From Collinsella aerofaciens (GTDB lineage: Bacteria > Actinomycetota > Coriobacteriia > Coriobacteriales > Coriobacteriaceae): a stretch of 15,423 nucleotides of DNA. The number at the start of each line of letters is the position of its first letter. Positions within the stretch are counted from its first letter, which is position 1. The translations under genes were made by a program, and so were the position numbers. Positions 7,048-13,402 of the stretch are shown in pieces. The stretch is from positions 1 to 15,423 of the forward strand of contig JAJWXI010000031.1 in assembly GCA_021641225.1 (NCBI GenBank), in the 5' to 3' direction. The notes below the pieces were generated by a model, which made no database searches, was not told where the DNA came from, and saw only the letters and a program-made list of their open reading frames with translations.

Positions 7048-8115
7048 ATGGCGCTTCCCATGGTTTATGGCGGTCCCGGCCGATATGTTCAGGGGCCGGG
7101 CGAACTTTCGCGTCAGGGCAGGTATTTGTCATGGTTGGGCTGCGCTGCCTATGTCTTGTTTGACCAGGGCACCGAGGATCGGCTGTGCAGGCAGATCGTC
7201 GATGGATTTCTGGATGAAGATCTAAGCGAGCCGTTCTTTAAGATTTACAACGGTCCGTGTACGGAAGATGCCGTTGTCGAAATGGCCAAGGAAGCCCGGG
7301 CCGAGTATTGCGACATGGTGGTGGGCATTGGCGGCGGCAAGATGCTCGATATCGCCAAGGCAGTAGCGTTTTATGCTGAGCTGCCGTTGTGTGTATGCCC
7401 CACGGCGGCTTCGATGGACGGTCCGTGCAGCGCGATTTCGGTGTTGTATCACGAGGACGGGTCGTTCGACCGCTACCTGATGCTCGAGAAGAATCCAGAT
7501 CTGGTCGTGGTCGATACCAACGTGGTTGCTGCGGCCCCACTGCGTATGACGGTCGCCGGTATGGGCGACGCGCTGGCAACGTACTTCGAGGCGCGTTCGT
7601 GTGCCGCGGCGAGAGGTGCGAACGAGCACGGTGGCGCGCCGGGGCACTTGGCCTTGGTTACGGCTCGTGCCTGCTATGACACGCTCATGGAGTGCGGCGT
7701 CGCTGCCAAGCGCGATCTCAAAAAGGGCCGTATATCGCCTGCGGTTGAGCGTCTGATCGAGTGCAATATTCTGCTTTCGGGTGTTGGCTTTGAGAGTGGC
7801 GGCCTGGCGTTGGCACATGCCATCGCCAACGGTCTGACGATTCTGCTCGAGTGCAAGGCCATGCATGGTGAGGCCGTGGCATTTGGTCTGGTGGTGCAGC
7901 TGCGCCTGGAGCGTGCGCCCGAGCTTGATCAGGTGCTCGAGTTTTGCCAGCGCGTTGGTCTGCCGACGACGCTCGAGGAGCTGGGCCTTGGCGAGATTTC
8001 CGATGCCGACCTGCAGGGTGTTGCAAATGCGGTCTTTAGAAACGAGCGTAACATAGCCAACGAGCAGGCCAAGGTGACCAAACAAAAGCTCGTGCAGCTC
8101 ATGTGCGAGGCATAG
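7048..8115 (+). CDS. Glycerol dehydrogenase-like protein, diverged GldA paralogue
   Basis: This is a second member of the GldA family (355 aa), presumably an NAD-dependent dehydrogenase for a polyol, a diol or glycerol-1-phosphate-like substrate. The nucleotide loop GIGGGKMLDIAKAVAFY is intact. Metal ligands are present as Asp174 (GMGDALATYFEA), His257 (LAHAIANGL) and His273 (AMHGEAVAFG), and Asp124 occupies the active-site Asp position. Differences from the upstream gldA product include SMDG for STDA at the substrate loop, a one-residue deletion before the last His and a shorter C-terminus. These may change substrate choice. GAAGGGCGGA precedes the ATG. The preceding terminator implies its own promoter, which may lie in or near the 6987-7017 palindrome. 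Glycerol-1-phosphate dehydrogenase and 3-dehydroquinate synthase-like enzymes share this fold but fit the motifs less well. Confidence 0.88.
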   Translation: MALPMVYGGPGRYVQGPGELSRQGRYLSWLGCAAYVLFDQGTEDRLCRQIVDGFLDEDLSEPFFKIYNGPCTEDAVVEMAKEARAEYCDMVVGIGGGKMLDIAKAVAFYAELPLCVCPTAASMDGPCSAISVLYHEDGSFDRYLMLEKNPDLVVVDTNVVAAAPLRMTVAGMGDALATYFEARSCAAARGANEHGGAPGHLALVTARACYDTLMECGVAAKRDLKKGRISPAVERLIECNILLSGVGFESGGLALAHAIANGLTILLECKAMHGEAVAFGLVVQLRLERAPELDQVLEFCQRVGLPTTLEELGLGEISDADLQGVANAVFRNERNIANEQAKVTKQKLVQLMCEA

Positions 8116-8266
8116 CTTGGCGCTTGATCGACCTTGAGCAATCGGGGCGGCGATAGGCCATAGGCTATTCGCCTCAAAGGTGCTCCGCGTGTAATTTGCC
8201 CGAGGCGTGGGCCGATAGCGTATCATTATCTCTTGCTTGTTTGCACTGCTCAGGGAGGGGCCGCGC

Positions 8267-9520
8267 ATGGCGCAGGAACACGATCTATTTGATGACATTA
8301 TCGAGATCAGCAAGGGTTTCGACTTTCTTAAAAACCCGCTTGGCGGCGTGACCGATGCACTCGATCCATCGGCGCCGCAGTGGAATCCTGCCGACTACAA
8401 GGAGCGTCCGCGCGGCAACACCATTCCGTGCTTGACCTGCAAAAACGAGAAGAGCGGCTGCACCGCGTGCATGGACGTGTGCCCGGTCAACGCTATCGAG
8501 GTCGAGGAAGACGCCATCGAGATCCTCGACTCCTGTCGCAAGTGCGGCCTGTGCGCCGCTGCCTGTCCGACCGAGGCGATCATCTCGCCGCGCCTGGCGC
8601 CCAAAAACCTGTATGACGATATCGTCTCTGCAGCTACGAGCCACGAGACCGCCTACGTCACCTGCACGCGCGCCCTCAAGCGCATGCCGCGCGAGAACGA
8701 GGTCGTCGTCGCCTGCGTGGGCGATATTACGGCCGAGACCTGGTTCTCGGTACTGGCGGACTATCCCAACGTGAGTGTGTACCTGCCGTTGGGCGTGTGC
8801 GATAAATGCCGCAACACCGGCGGTGAGGACATTCTGGGCGAGGCCATCGCCACTGCCGAGGAGTGGGCTGGTACGGGCATGGGCCTGGAGGTCGACCCCA
8901 AGAGCCTCAAATGTCATAAGCGCCGCGAGTACGAGCGCAAGGAGTACATGGATAAGATTGCCCGCACCACGGGCCTTACCGTGACCAAGCTCAACCCGGC
9001 AACGGCGGCGCTGGCCTCGGTGACGCAGAAGCTCAAAGCCCACCGCCATCAGATTACCCAGCTGGAGCGCACGCTCAACACCATGTGCGGCACCACGACG
9101 ACCAAGCGTCGCCGTTCGCTCACGCACGGGCGCCAACTGGTGCTCTCGACGTTGCAAAACCACCCCGAGCTTGCCCAGAACATGCAGGCGAGCACGCCGG
9201 AATGCGATTTTGACAAGTGCACGTCGTGTGGCGAGTGCGTCAATGTATGTCCCACGTTCGCCTGCGATCTGGTGGGAAGCGGCCGCTTTGCGTTGGAGTC
9301 CACGTATTGTTTGGGCTGCGGCGCCTGTGTCAAGGTGTGTCCCGAGCATGCGCTCAAGCTTGTTGAGCACGACGCGTCCAATCTGGTCGTCGTCGACCCC
9401 GAGGCCGAGGAAAAGGCCGCCCAGAAGGCGAAGGCTCACGAAGAAGCTGAGAAGGTCAAAGCCGAAGCAAAGGCCAAGTTTGGCAAGATGCTCGATCAGG
9501 TGGAGAAGCTCGCGGACTAG
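8267..9520 (+). CDS. Multi-cluster 4Fe-4S ferredoxin-type protein
   Basis: This is a 417-aa predicted cytosolic electron-transfer protein with two pairs of 4Fe-4S motifs at opposite ends. The N-terminal pair has Cys55/58, 65/68/72 (CTACMDVCP) and Cys90/93/96/100 (CRKCGLCAAACP). The C-terminal pair has Cys318/321/324/328 (CTSCGECVNVCP) and Cys348/351/354/358 (CLGCGACVKVCP). The centre (about 125-300) contains LPLGVCDKCRNTGG and a charged helical stretch, and may bind a partner or cofactor. The C-terminus (about 375-410) is a Lys/Ala/Glu-rich helix. ATG 8267 is preferred for GGGAGGGG at 8253-8260; an in-frame TTG ten codons upstream lacks a site. No catalytic domain, signal peptide or membrane anchor is seen. 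It may relay electrons between reduced ferredoxin and a partner enzyme, but the partner is not in the window. The exact family is not recognised. Confidence 0.87.
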   Translation: MAQEHDLFDDIIEISKGFDFLKNPLGGVTDALDPSAPQWNPADYKERPRGNTIPCLTCKNEKSGCTACMDVCPVNAIEVEEDAIEILDSCRKCGLCAAACPTEAIISPRLAPKNLYDDIVSAATSHETAYVTCTRALKRMPRENEVVVACVGDITAETWFSVLADYPNVSVYLPLGVCDKCRNTGGEDILGEAIATAEEWAGTGMGLEVDPKSLKCHKRREYERKEYMDKIARTTGLTVTKLNPATAALASVTQKLKAHRHQITQLERTLNTMCGTTTTKRRRSLTHGRQLVLSTLQNHPELAQNMQASTPECDFDKCTSCGECVNVCPTFACDLVGSGRFALESTYCLGCGACVKVCPEHALKLVEHDASNLVVVDPEAEEKAAQKAKAHEEAEKVKAEAKAKFGKMLDQVEKLAD

Positions 9521-9591
9521 TCAGCGACTCCTATCTCTGCTTCATTCGTGCCGCCGTTGTGTCCGGGTTCGCCCAGATGCTGCGGCGGCGC

Positions 9592-9597
9592 TATACT
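9592..9597 (+). promoter_or_regulatory. Probable -10 box for ychF
   Basis: TATACT lies 43 bp before the chosen GTG start of ychF, with a weak TTCGCC (9568-9573) 18 bp upstream as a possible -35. The position fits a separate promoter for ychF in the 114-bp gap after the ferredoxin gene. Confidence 0.45.
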
Positions 9598-9634
9598 TAT
9601 GCAGTTTGAAATGCTTGTACCAAAAGGAGCTGTC

Positions 9635-10711
9635 GTGTCCCTTTCCATCGGTATCGTGGGCCTGCCCAACGTAGGCAAGTCGACGCTGTTCACCGCGCTT
9701 ACCAAAAAGACCGGCCTTGCCGCCAATTACCCGTTCGCCACGATCGACCCCAACGTGGGCATCGTCGACGTGCCCGATAGCCGCTTGCAAAAGCTCGCCG
9801 ACATCGTTAACCCGGGTCGCATTGTGCCGGCGACGGTCGAGTTCGTCGACATCGCAGGTCTGGTGAAGGGCGCTAACGAGGGCGAGGGTCTGGGCAACCA
9901 GTTCTTGGCAAACATCCGCGAGACCGACGCCATCTGCGAGGTCGTGCGCTACTTTAAGGACCCCAACGTCATGCGCGAGGTGGGCCGCACGGGCGAGTTC
10001 GTCGACCCCGCCGGTGATGCCGACACCATCATGACCGAGCTTATCCTGGCCGACATGGGCACGCTCGAGAAGCAGCTGCCTAAGCTCGAAAAGGAGGCCA
10101 AGCGCGACAAGGAGCTCATGCCCAAGTTTGAGGTCGCCAAGCGCCTGCTCGCCTGGCTCAACGAGGGCAAGCGCGCCGCGTCCATGGAGATGACTGACGA
10201 GGAGCGCGCCGCTGCCAAGGGCCTGTTTCTGCTCACCATGAAGCCCATCCTGTATGTGGCCAACGTAGACGAGGACATGCTCAACGAGGATCTGGCGCCC
10301 ATCGATGGCGTCAAGCCGCTGCCGATTTGTGCCAAGATCGAGGCCGAGCTTTCCGAGCTCGATCCCGAGGATGCGGCCGACTACCTGGAGAGCTTGGGCC
10401 TGGAGCAGCCCGGTCTGGACGTGCTCGCACAGGCCGCTTACAAGCTGCTTGGCCTGCAGTCGTTCTTTACGGCTGGCGAGATGGAGGTCAAGGCCTGGAC
10501 GGTGCGTCAGGGTGCGACCGCTCCGCAGGCTGCTGGCGTCATCCACACCGACTTTGAGCGCGGCTTTATTAAAGCCGAGGTCATTGGCTACGACGACTAC
10601 ATCGAGCTCGGCGGCGAGCAGGGCGCCAAGGCCGCCGGCAAGCTGCGTATTGAGGGCAAGGACTATGTCATGGCCGATGGCGACGTCGTGCACTTCCGCT
10701 TTAACGTGTAA
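9635..10711 (+). CDS. ychF: Redox-regulated ATPase/GTPase YchF (Obg family)
   Basis: This is a ribosome-associated P-loop ATPase of the Obg/YchF (OLA1) group, linked in other bacteria to translation and the oxidative stress response. The 358-aa length fits. The N-terminal G domain has GLPNVGKST (9-17), a TIDPN switch and FVDIAGLVKGANEGEGLGNQ. NVDED replaces the usual NKxD, the feature that shifts the family from GTP to ATP. A helical insert is followed by a C-terminal TGS domain (YFTAG-type SFFTAGEMEVKAWT, GATAPQAAGVIHTDFERGFI) ending in the typical HFRFNV. GTG 9635 is chosen because AAAAGGAG lies just upstream and the resulting MSLSIGIVGLPN matches the family N-terminus. The frame extends 29 codons further with no homology. 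It probably shares a transcript with the small membrane-protein gene 11 bp downstream. Confidence 0.96.
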   Translation: MSLSIGIVGLPNVGKSTLFTALTKKTGLAANYPFATIDPNVGIVDVPDSRLQKLADIVNPGRIVPATVEFVDIAGLVKGANEGEGLGNQFLANIRETDAICEVVRYFKDPNVMREVGRTGEFVDPAGDADTIMTELILADMGTLEKQLPKLEKEAKRDKELMPKFEVAKRLLAWLNEGKRAASMEMTDEERAAAKGLFLLTMKPILYVANVDEDMLNEDLAPIDGVKPLPICAKIEAELSELDPEDAADYLESLGLEQPGLDVLAQAAYKLLGLQSFFTAGEMEVKAWTVRQGATAPQAAGVIHTDFERGFIKAEVIGYDDYIELGGEQGAKAAGKLRIEGKDYVMADGDVVHFRFNV

Positions 10712-10722
10712 GGACGACGCAT

Positions 10723-11106
10723 ATGTTTAAATATGGCAAAAAAGCCGGCTACATGGGTATTGCACTGCTCGTACTTGCGGTTCTTCCGCTGGTGGTAGCG
10801 GCGTTTGTGATCCCCAACATTGGTCCCGAGGTGGCAACGAAGTTTAACGCAGCCGGCGAGGTGACGCGCTGGGGCAAGAGCTACGAGTTGCTGGCACTGC
10901 CGGTGCTCAACCTGCTGCTGAGCGTGGCGACGTACTTTACGGCAGGACGCCAGGCTAAAAACAATGATGACTCCGCCGCCATGGCGCGCATTGTGTGCGA
11001 GCGCTACCTGCGCAACGGTTGCATCACGGGTGTGTTCCTCAACGTAATCAACGTCTACTTTATGTATTCGGCGATAACCGGCACAGGCTTTGGCTTTGGT
11101 TTCTAG
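10723..11106 (+). CDS. Small membrane protein, DUF1648/SdpI-like
   Basis: This is a 127-aa predicted integral membrane protein with three hydrophobic segments, at about 10-31, 53-75 and 97-122. Between the first two lies PEVATKFNAAGEVTRWGKSY, resembling the IPxHxNxxGExxRWG pattern of DUF1648, the N-terminal part of SdpI-type immunity proteins. It lacks the rest of a full SdpI protein. AAGGA precedes the ATG, 11 bp after ychF, so the two are probably cotranscribed. The C-terminus is Gly/Phe-rich (GFGFGF). A role in envelope physiology or toxin immunity is only a family-level guess. Confidence 0.82.
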   Translation: MFKYGKKAGYMGIALLVLAVLPLVVAAFVIPNIGPEVATKFNAAGEVTRWGKSYELLALPVLNLLLSVATYFTAGRQAKNNDDSAAMARIVCERYLRNGCITGVFLNVINVYFMYSAITGTGFGFGF

Positions 11107-11115
11107 CTTGTCCTT

Positions 11116-11505
11116 TTAGGCAACGAGCCTGCACGCACATTCAATGGCTGCTGCGAGGCCGCCGCTCGATCGTGGTTTAAAGACCATGTCGGCGGCGGCC
11201 TCGTTTTCGTATCCGGCGCCGCGAAGGGCGAGTGCGATACCGGCTTCCAGGAGAAGGGGCAGGCCGCGTTGGCTGGTTGCGATTACGGCAGCCTGATTGA
11301 GCGAGCAACTATGCGTTTGGCATTGGATGGCAAGTTCACCTTGCGCCGGGCAAGGGACCAGAACGGCCGCGACGCGACTTGATAGCAATGCAAATGCTGT
11401 GCGCTCATCGGGCGAAAGGCATTCAGCTTCAACGACGACGAGCTTGGGCGGTGCGCTGTTTGTGCGAAGCGTGGCTCGGTACATGCGGACCGAAGAACCC
11501 GACAT
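11116..11505 (-). CDS. Unknown 129-aa protein, divergent from XRE regulator
   Basis: I do not recognise this protein. The start at ATG 11505 is well supported by ACAGGAG six bases upstream; the frame extends eight codons further without support. Codon use resembles the neighbours. It has no signal peptide or clear membrane segment, though LLLEAGIALALRGAG is moderately hydrophobic. Visible points are an N-terminal basic stretch, LVVVEAECLSPDERTAFALL and several cysteines (CPAQGELAIQCQ, THSCSLNQ, ECACRLVA). It diverges from the XRE regulator across a 24-bp palindrome that contains mirrored -10 boxes, which suggests shared control by that regulator. Its 3' part overlaps a hairpin that may terminate the opposing membrane-protein transcript. 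A toxin-antitoxin or restriction-control arrangement would look similar, but no motif proves it. Confidence 0.68.
   Translation of the reverse strand: MSGSSVRMYRATLRTNSAPPKLVVVEAECLSPDERTAFALLSSRVAAVLVPCPAQGELAIQCQTHSCSLNQAAVIATSQRGLPLLLEAGIALALRGAGYENEAAADMVFKPRSSGGLAAAIECACRLVA
11155..11208 (+). terminator. Probable terminator for ychF/membrane protein unit
   Basis: GAGGCCGCCGC (11155-11165) pairs perfectly with GCGGCGGCCTC (11192-11202). The 26-nt loop holds a smaller TGGT/ACCA stem, and TTTT follows at 11204-11207. It is 48 bp past the membrane-protein stop and lies inside the coding region of the opposing minus-strand gene. The T-run is short, so termination strength is uncertain. Confidence 0.55.
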
Positions 11506-11528
11506 AGAAAACTCCTGTGTATTCGGCA

Positions 11529-11552
11529 AAACGTAAACTATAGTTTACGTTT
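11529..11552. promoter_or_regulatory. Perfect 24-bp palindromic operator with overlapping divergent -10 boxes
   Basis: The half site AAACGTAAACTA (11529-11540) is followed immediately by its exact reverse complement (11541-11552). The centre supplies TATAGT on the plus strand (11539-11544) and the same hexamer on the minus strand (11542 back to 11537), both good -10 boxes. It lies between the divergent XRE gene and the 129-aa gene, the expected place for an autoregulatory operator. Neither -35 is obvious. Confidence 0.8.
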
Positions 11553-11581
11553 ATGTTCGGCTCCATTTCAAACTCGGCTGC

Positions 11582-11800
11582 ATGGACGAACGTGCGAAAC
11601 AGATTCTTGGCAGGCGGGTCGAAGAGACACGCAGAGACCTTGGTATCTCCAAGGTTGATTTTTGTGTGGCGACAGGAATCAGCCGACCCTACCTCGACCG
11701 AATCGAAGATGGGACGGCAAATTTCACGCTCAAGGTTCTATTTAAGATCGCGCCCGCACTCGGCATGACGGTGTCAGAGCTTCTCGAGGGTATCGAATAG
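11582..11800 (+). CDS. XRE-family small DNA-binding regulator
   Basis: This 72-aa protein consists almost entirely of one Cro/CI-type helix-turn-helix domain. The core runs through ISKVDFCVATGISRPYLDRI (about 22-41) and ends with LGMTVSELLEG. Such single-domain proteins act as dimers on short palindromes, as in antitoxins, restriction controllers and phage repressors. The 24-bp palindrome 30 bp upstream is its likely site, so it probably controls itself and the divergent gene. No Shine-Dalgarno sequence precedes the ATG. With a -10 at 11539-11544 the leader would be about 30 nt, so translation may be weak. Downstream is a 320-bp gene-free region, so no partner follows on the same strand. Confidence 0.88.
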   Translation: MDERAKQILGRRVEETRRDLGISKVDFCVATGISRPYLDRIEDGTANFTLKVLFKIAPALGMTVSELLEGIE

Positions 11801-12121
11801 GGCGTTCCACCGCTGTATTTGACACTCTTTGGGCGGGTCCCCCTGGTTGCGATGTGCAAAATCGCGAGTATTCAGCACCTGCTCAGCCGTAGATGGTAGC
11901 TCGAGCGGCTGGCTTTGCCTTTTTGGCAGTAGTTAATCCACACGCTAAATAAAAATGAGGAATAAATATTTACTAGACGGCCCCTTCGTCCTAAAAGCTC
12001 GTCTAACAATCGGCCGATTCTATGCCTCCGGCGGAGAAATTGCAGAATACTCCGATTTTTGCACGACCCGAGGGGGACCACCTGTCGTTTAAGGCTGCGA
12101 TAAGTGGAACTGCCTTAGGGA
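11801..12121. other. 320-bp AT-richer intergenic region with inverted-repeat element
   Basis: No gene is supported. Most of it (11836-12080) is the inverted-repeat-bounded segment described separately. Next to the asparaginase stop, TAAGGC and GCCTTA (6 bp, about 12092-12118) could form a weak hairpin on the minus strand, but there is no good T-run. Confidence 0.55.
11836..12080. mobile_element. MITE-like element with about 55-bp imperfect terminal inverted repeats
   Basis: The left arm (11836-11892) and the reverse complement of the right arm (12026-12080) share these blocks in order: GGTCCCCCT, GTGCAAAA, TCG, GAGTATTC, GCA and CTCnGCCGnAG. A central AT-rich 130 bp lies between them. No transposase is present and no target-site duplication is obvious. 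Read inward, both arms encode similar short peptides (VPLVAMCKIASI and VPLGSCKNRSI), but each is cut off without a start signal. It may be a non-autonomous mobile element or two oppositely placed copies of a dispersed repeat. Confidence 0.55.
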
Positions 12122-13135
12122 TTACACCATCGGGATTCGGTCGTGGTTGACTTGGCTGTAGAACAGGCGCTGGATCTCGGCCGCATCACGTGACTGGCCG
12201 AGCGCCCACATGGTTTTGGCCACGAGCGTCTCGGTGGTCATGTCGTCGCCGCGCAGAATGCCCGGATGATCGGCGTAGGCACGGCCAACCTCATAAACAC
12301 CCAGGTCAAGGCCCTCTTCTGGGACCTGCGTGGTCATAACGACGGTGCGACCCGAATCGACCCAGCGGAAAATTGCCTCTTGGAACGACTCGCCCGACTC
12401 ACCAAACTCGGGAATACCGCCAATGCCAAAGGTCTCAAGGATTACAGCGTCGTAGCTATCGGCTAGGGCGTCCAGGATGCCCGGGTTCACGCCGGGTGTC
12501 AGCTTAAGGACAAACACGCGCGGGTCGATGCTGTCGTAGAAACGCACCGGGTTTTCGCCCTGATGCGTGCCGTGAAGCCCGTTGCGCACAATGCGGTCGT
12601 TGCGGATATAGGCGATGGGTGGATAGTTCACGCTAATAAATGCGTTAAAGCTCATGGTGCGCTGCTTGCGGGCACGCGTGCCGGCAATGGCCACGCCGCC
12701 AAATACGATCGAGACATCGTGTGAATGCTCGTCAAGCGCATAGAGCAGGCTCTGATACAGGTTGAGCTTGGCATCGGTGAAGGGATTGCCCATGGGCTTT
12801 TGCGAACCGGTGAGCACGATGGGCTTGGGACTGTCCTGGATAAGGTAGGAGAGTGCCGCCGCGGTGTAGCTCATGGTGTCGGTGCCGTGCAGAACCACGA
12901 AGCCGTCGTGGTCGGCGTAGCCCTCGACGATGACATCGCGGATGCGCATCCAGTCGCTGGGGCGCATGTTGGTGCTGTCGATGTTCATGGGCTGCACGAC
13001 GTCGAGCTCGCAGAGCCCTGAGATCTCGGGAACGCTTTGGGCGAGCTCCTCACCGGTCAGGGCGGGGGAGAGGCCGTTGCCGTCCTCGGTCGATGCGATG
13101 GTGCCGCCCGTGGCGATGAGAAGGATGCGCTTCAT
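12122..13135 (-). CDS. ansA: Type I L-asparaginase
   Basis: This enzyme hydrolyses L-asparagine to aspartate and ammonia. With no signal peptide it should be the cytosolic type I enzyme. At 337 aa it fits the AnsA family. The first active-site signature ATGGTIAS (8-15) carries the nucleophile Thr12. The second, VLHGTDTMSYTAAALSYL (81-98), carries Thr85 and Asp86. GSQKPMG and a C-terminal domain with TFGIGGIPE and TTQVPEEGLDLGVYEVG also fit. ATG 13135 is chosen for AGGAA eight bases upstream and a family-like N-terminus; the frame extends 24 codons further without support. It is divergent from guaA and ends at a weak hairpin. A glutaminase side activity is possible. Confidence 0.94.
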   Translation of the reverse strand: MKRILLIATGGTIASTEDGNGLSPALTGEELAQSVPEISGLCELDVVQPMNIDSTNMRPSDWMRIRDVIVEGYADHDGFVVLHGTDTMSYTAAALSYLIQDSPKPIVLTGSQKPMGNPFTDAKLNLYQSLLYALDEHSHDVSIVFGGVAIAGTRARKQRTMSFNAFISVNYPPIAYIRNDRIVRNGLHGTHQGENPVRFYDSIDPRVFVLKLTPGVNPGILDALADSYDAVILETFGIGGIPEFGESGESFQEAIFRWVDSGRTVVMTTQVPEEGLDLGVYEVGRAYADHPGILRGDDMTTETLVAKTMWALGQSRDAAEIQRLFYSQVNHDRIPMV

Positions 13136-13402
13136 GCTGGTATTCCTATCAATTTTGTCGCCGCGAGGGCGGAGTCGTTCGTCAGTATTGTGGCACAGCG
13201 CACTCAATGTTCAAACGTATTACATCATCTGTAACGTTTAGTAACATTTCACTCGACCTCAAAAGAGACGAAGGTCGTGCGTTTGCCGTGCGCTGATGGC
13301 TATGACGGGCGCAGAACCGCTGCTTACGTGTACACTATGAAAGTTATTTTCGTTCATTCGCGCGGGCGGGCACCGGCTCCCCGCCAACAAGAGGGGGAAA
13401 CC
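13136..13402. promoter_or_regulatory. Divergent ansA/guaA promoter region
   Basis: This 267-bp spacer holds an AT-richer stretch (13200-13256) with two GTAAC direct repeats in GTAACGTTTAGTAAC. TGTACACT (13328-13335) could supply an extended -10 for guaA about 70 bp before its ATG. No purine riboswitch core or T-box is recognisable. Confidence 0.4.

Noticed and set aside
8149..8173. Hairpin GGCGATAG/CTATTCGCC after the second gldA-like gene
   Set aside because: The stem contains a bulge and no T-run follows, so a terminator call is not supported.
8285..9439. 384-aa minus-strand open frame opposite the ferredoxin gene
   Set aside because: Antisense shadow; the plus frame carries sixteen ordered cluster cysteines.
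9542..10693. 383-aa minus-strand open frame opposite ychF
   Set aside because: Antisense shadow of an unambiguous YchF protein.
11872..12081. 69-aa basic minus-strand open frame (GTG start)
   Set aside because: It starts inside the right repeat arm, ends inside the left arm, lacks a ribosome-binding site and shows no family; treated as part of the repeat element.
13277..13402. Longer guaA N-terminus
   Set aside because: The extension has no homology to GMP synthase, and a better ribosome-binding site precedes ATG 13403.
13136..13402. Possible purine riboswitch upstream of guaA
   Set aside because: I could not find the conserved junction bases or paired loops of a purine aptamer.
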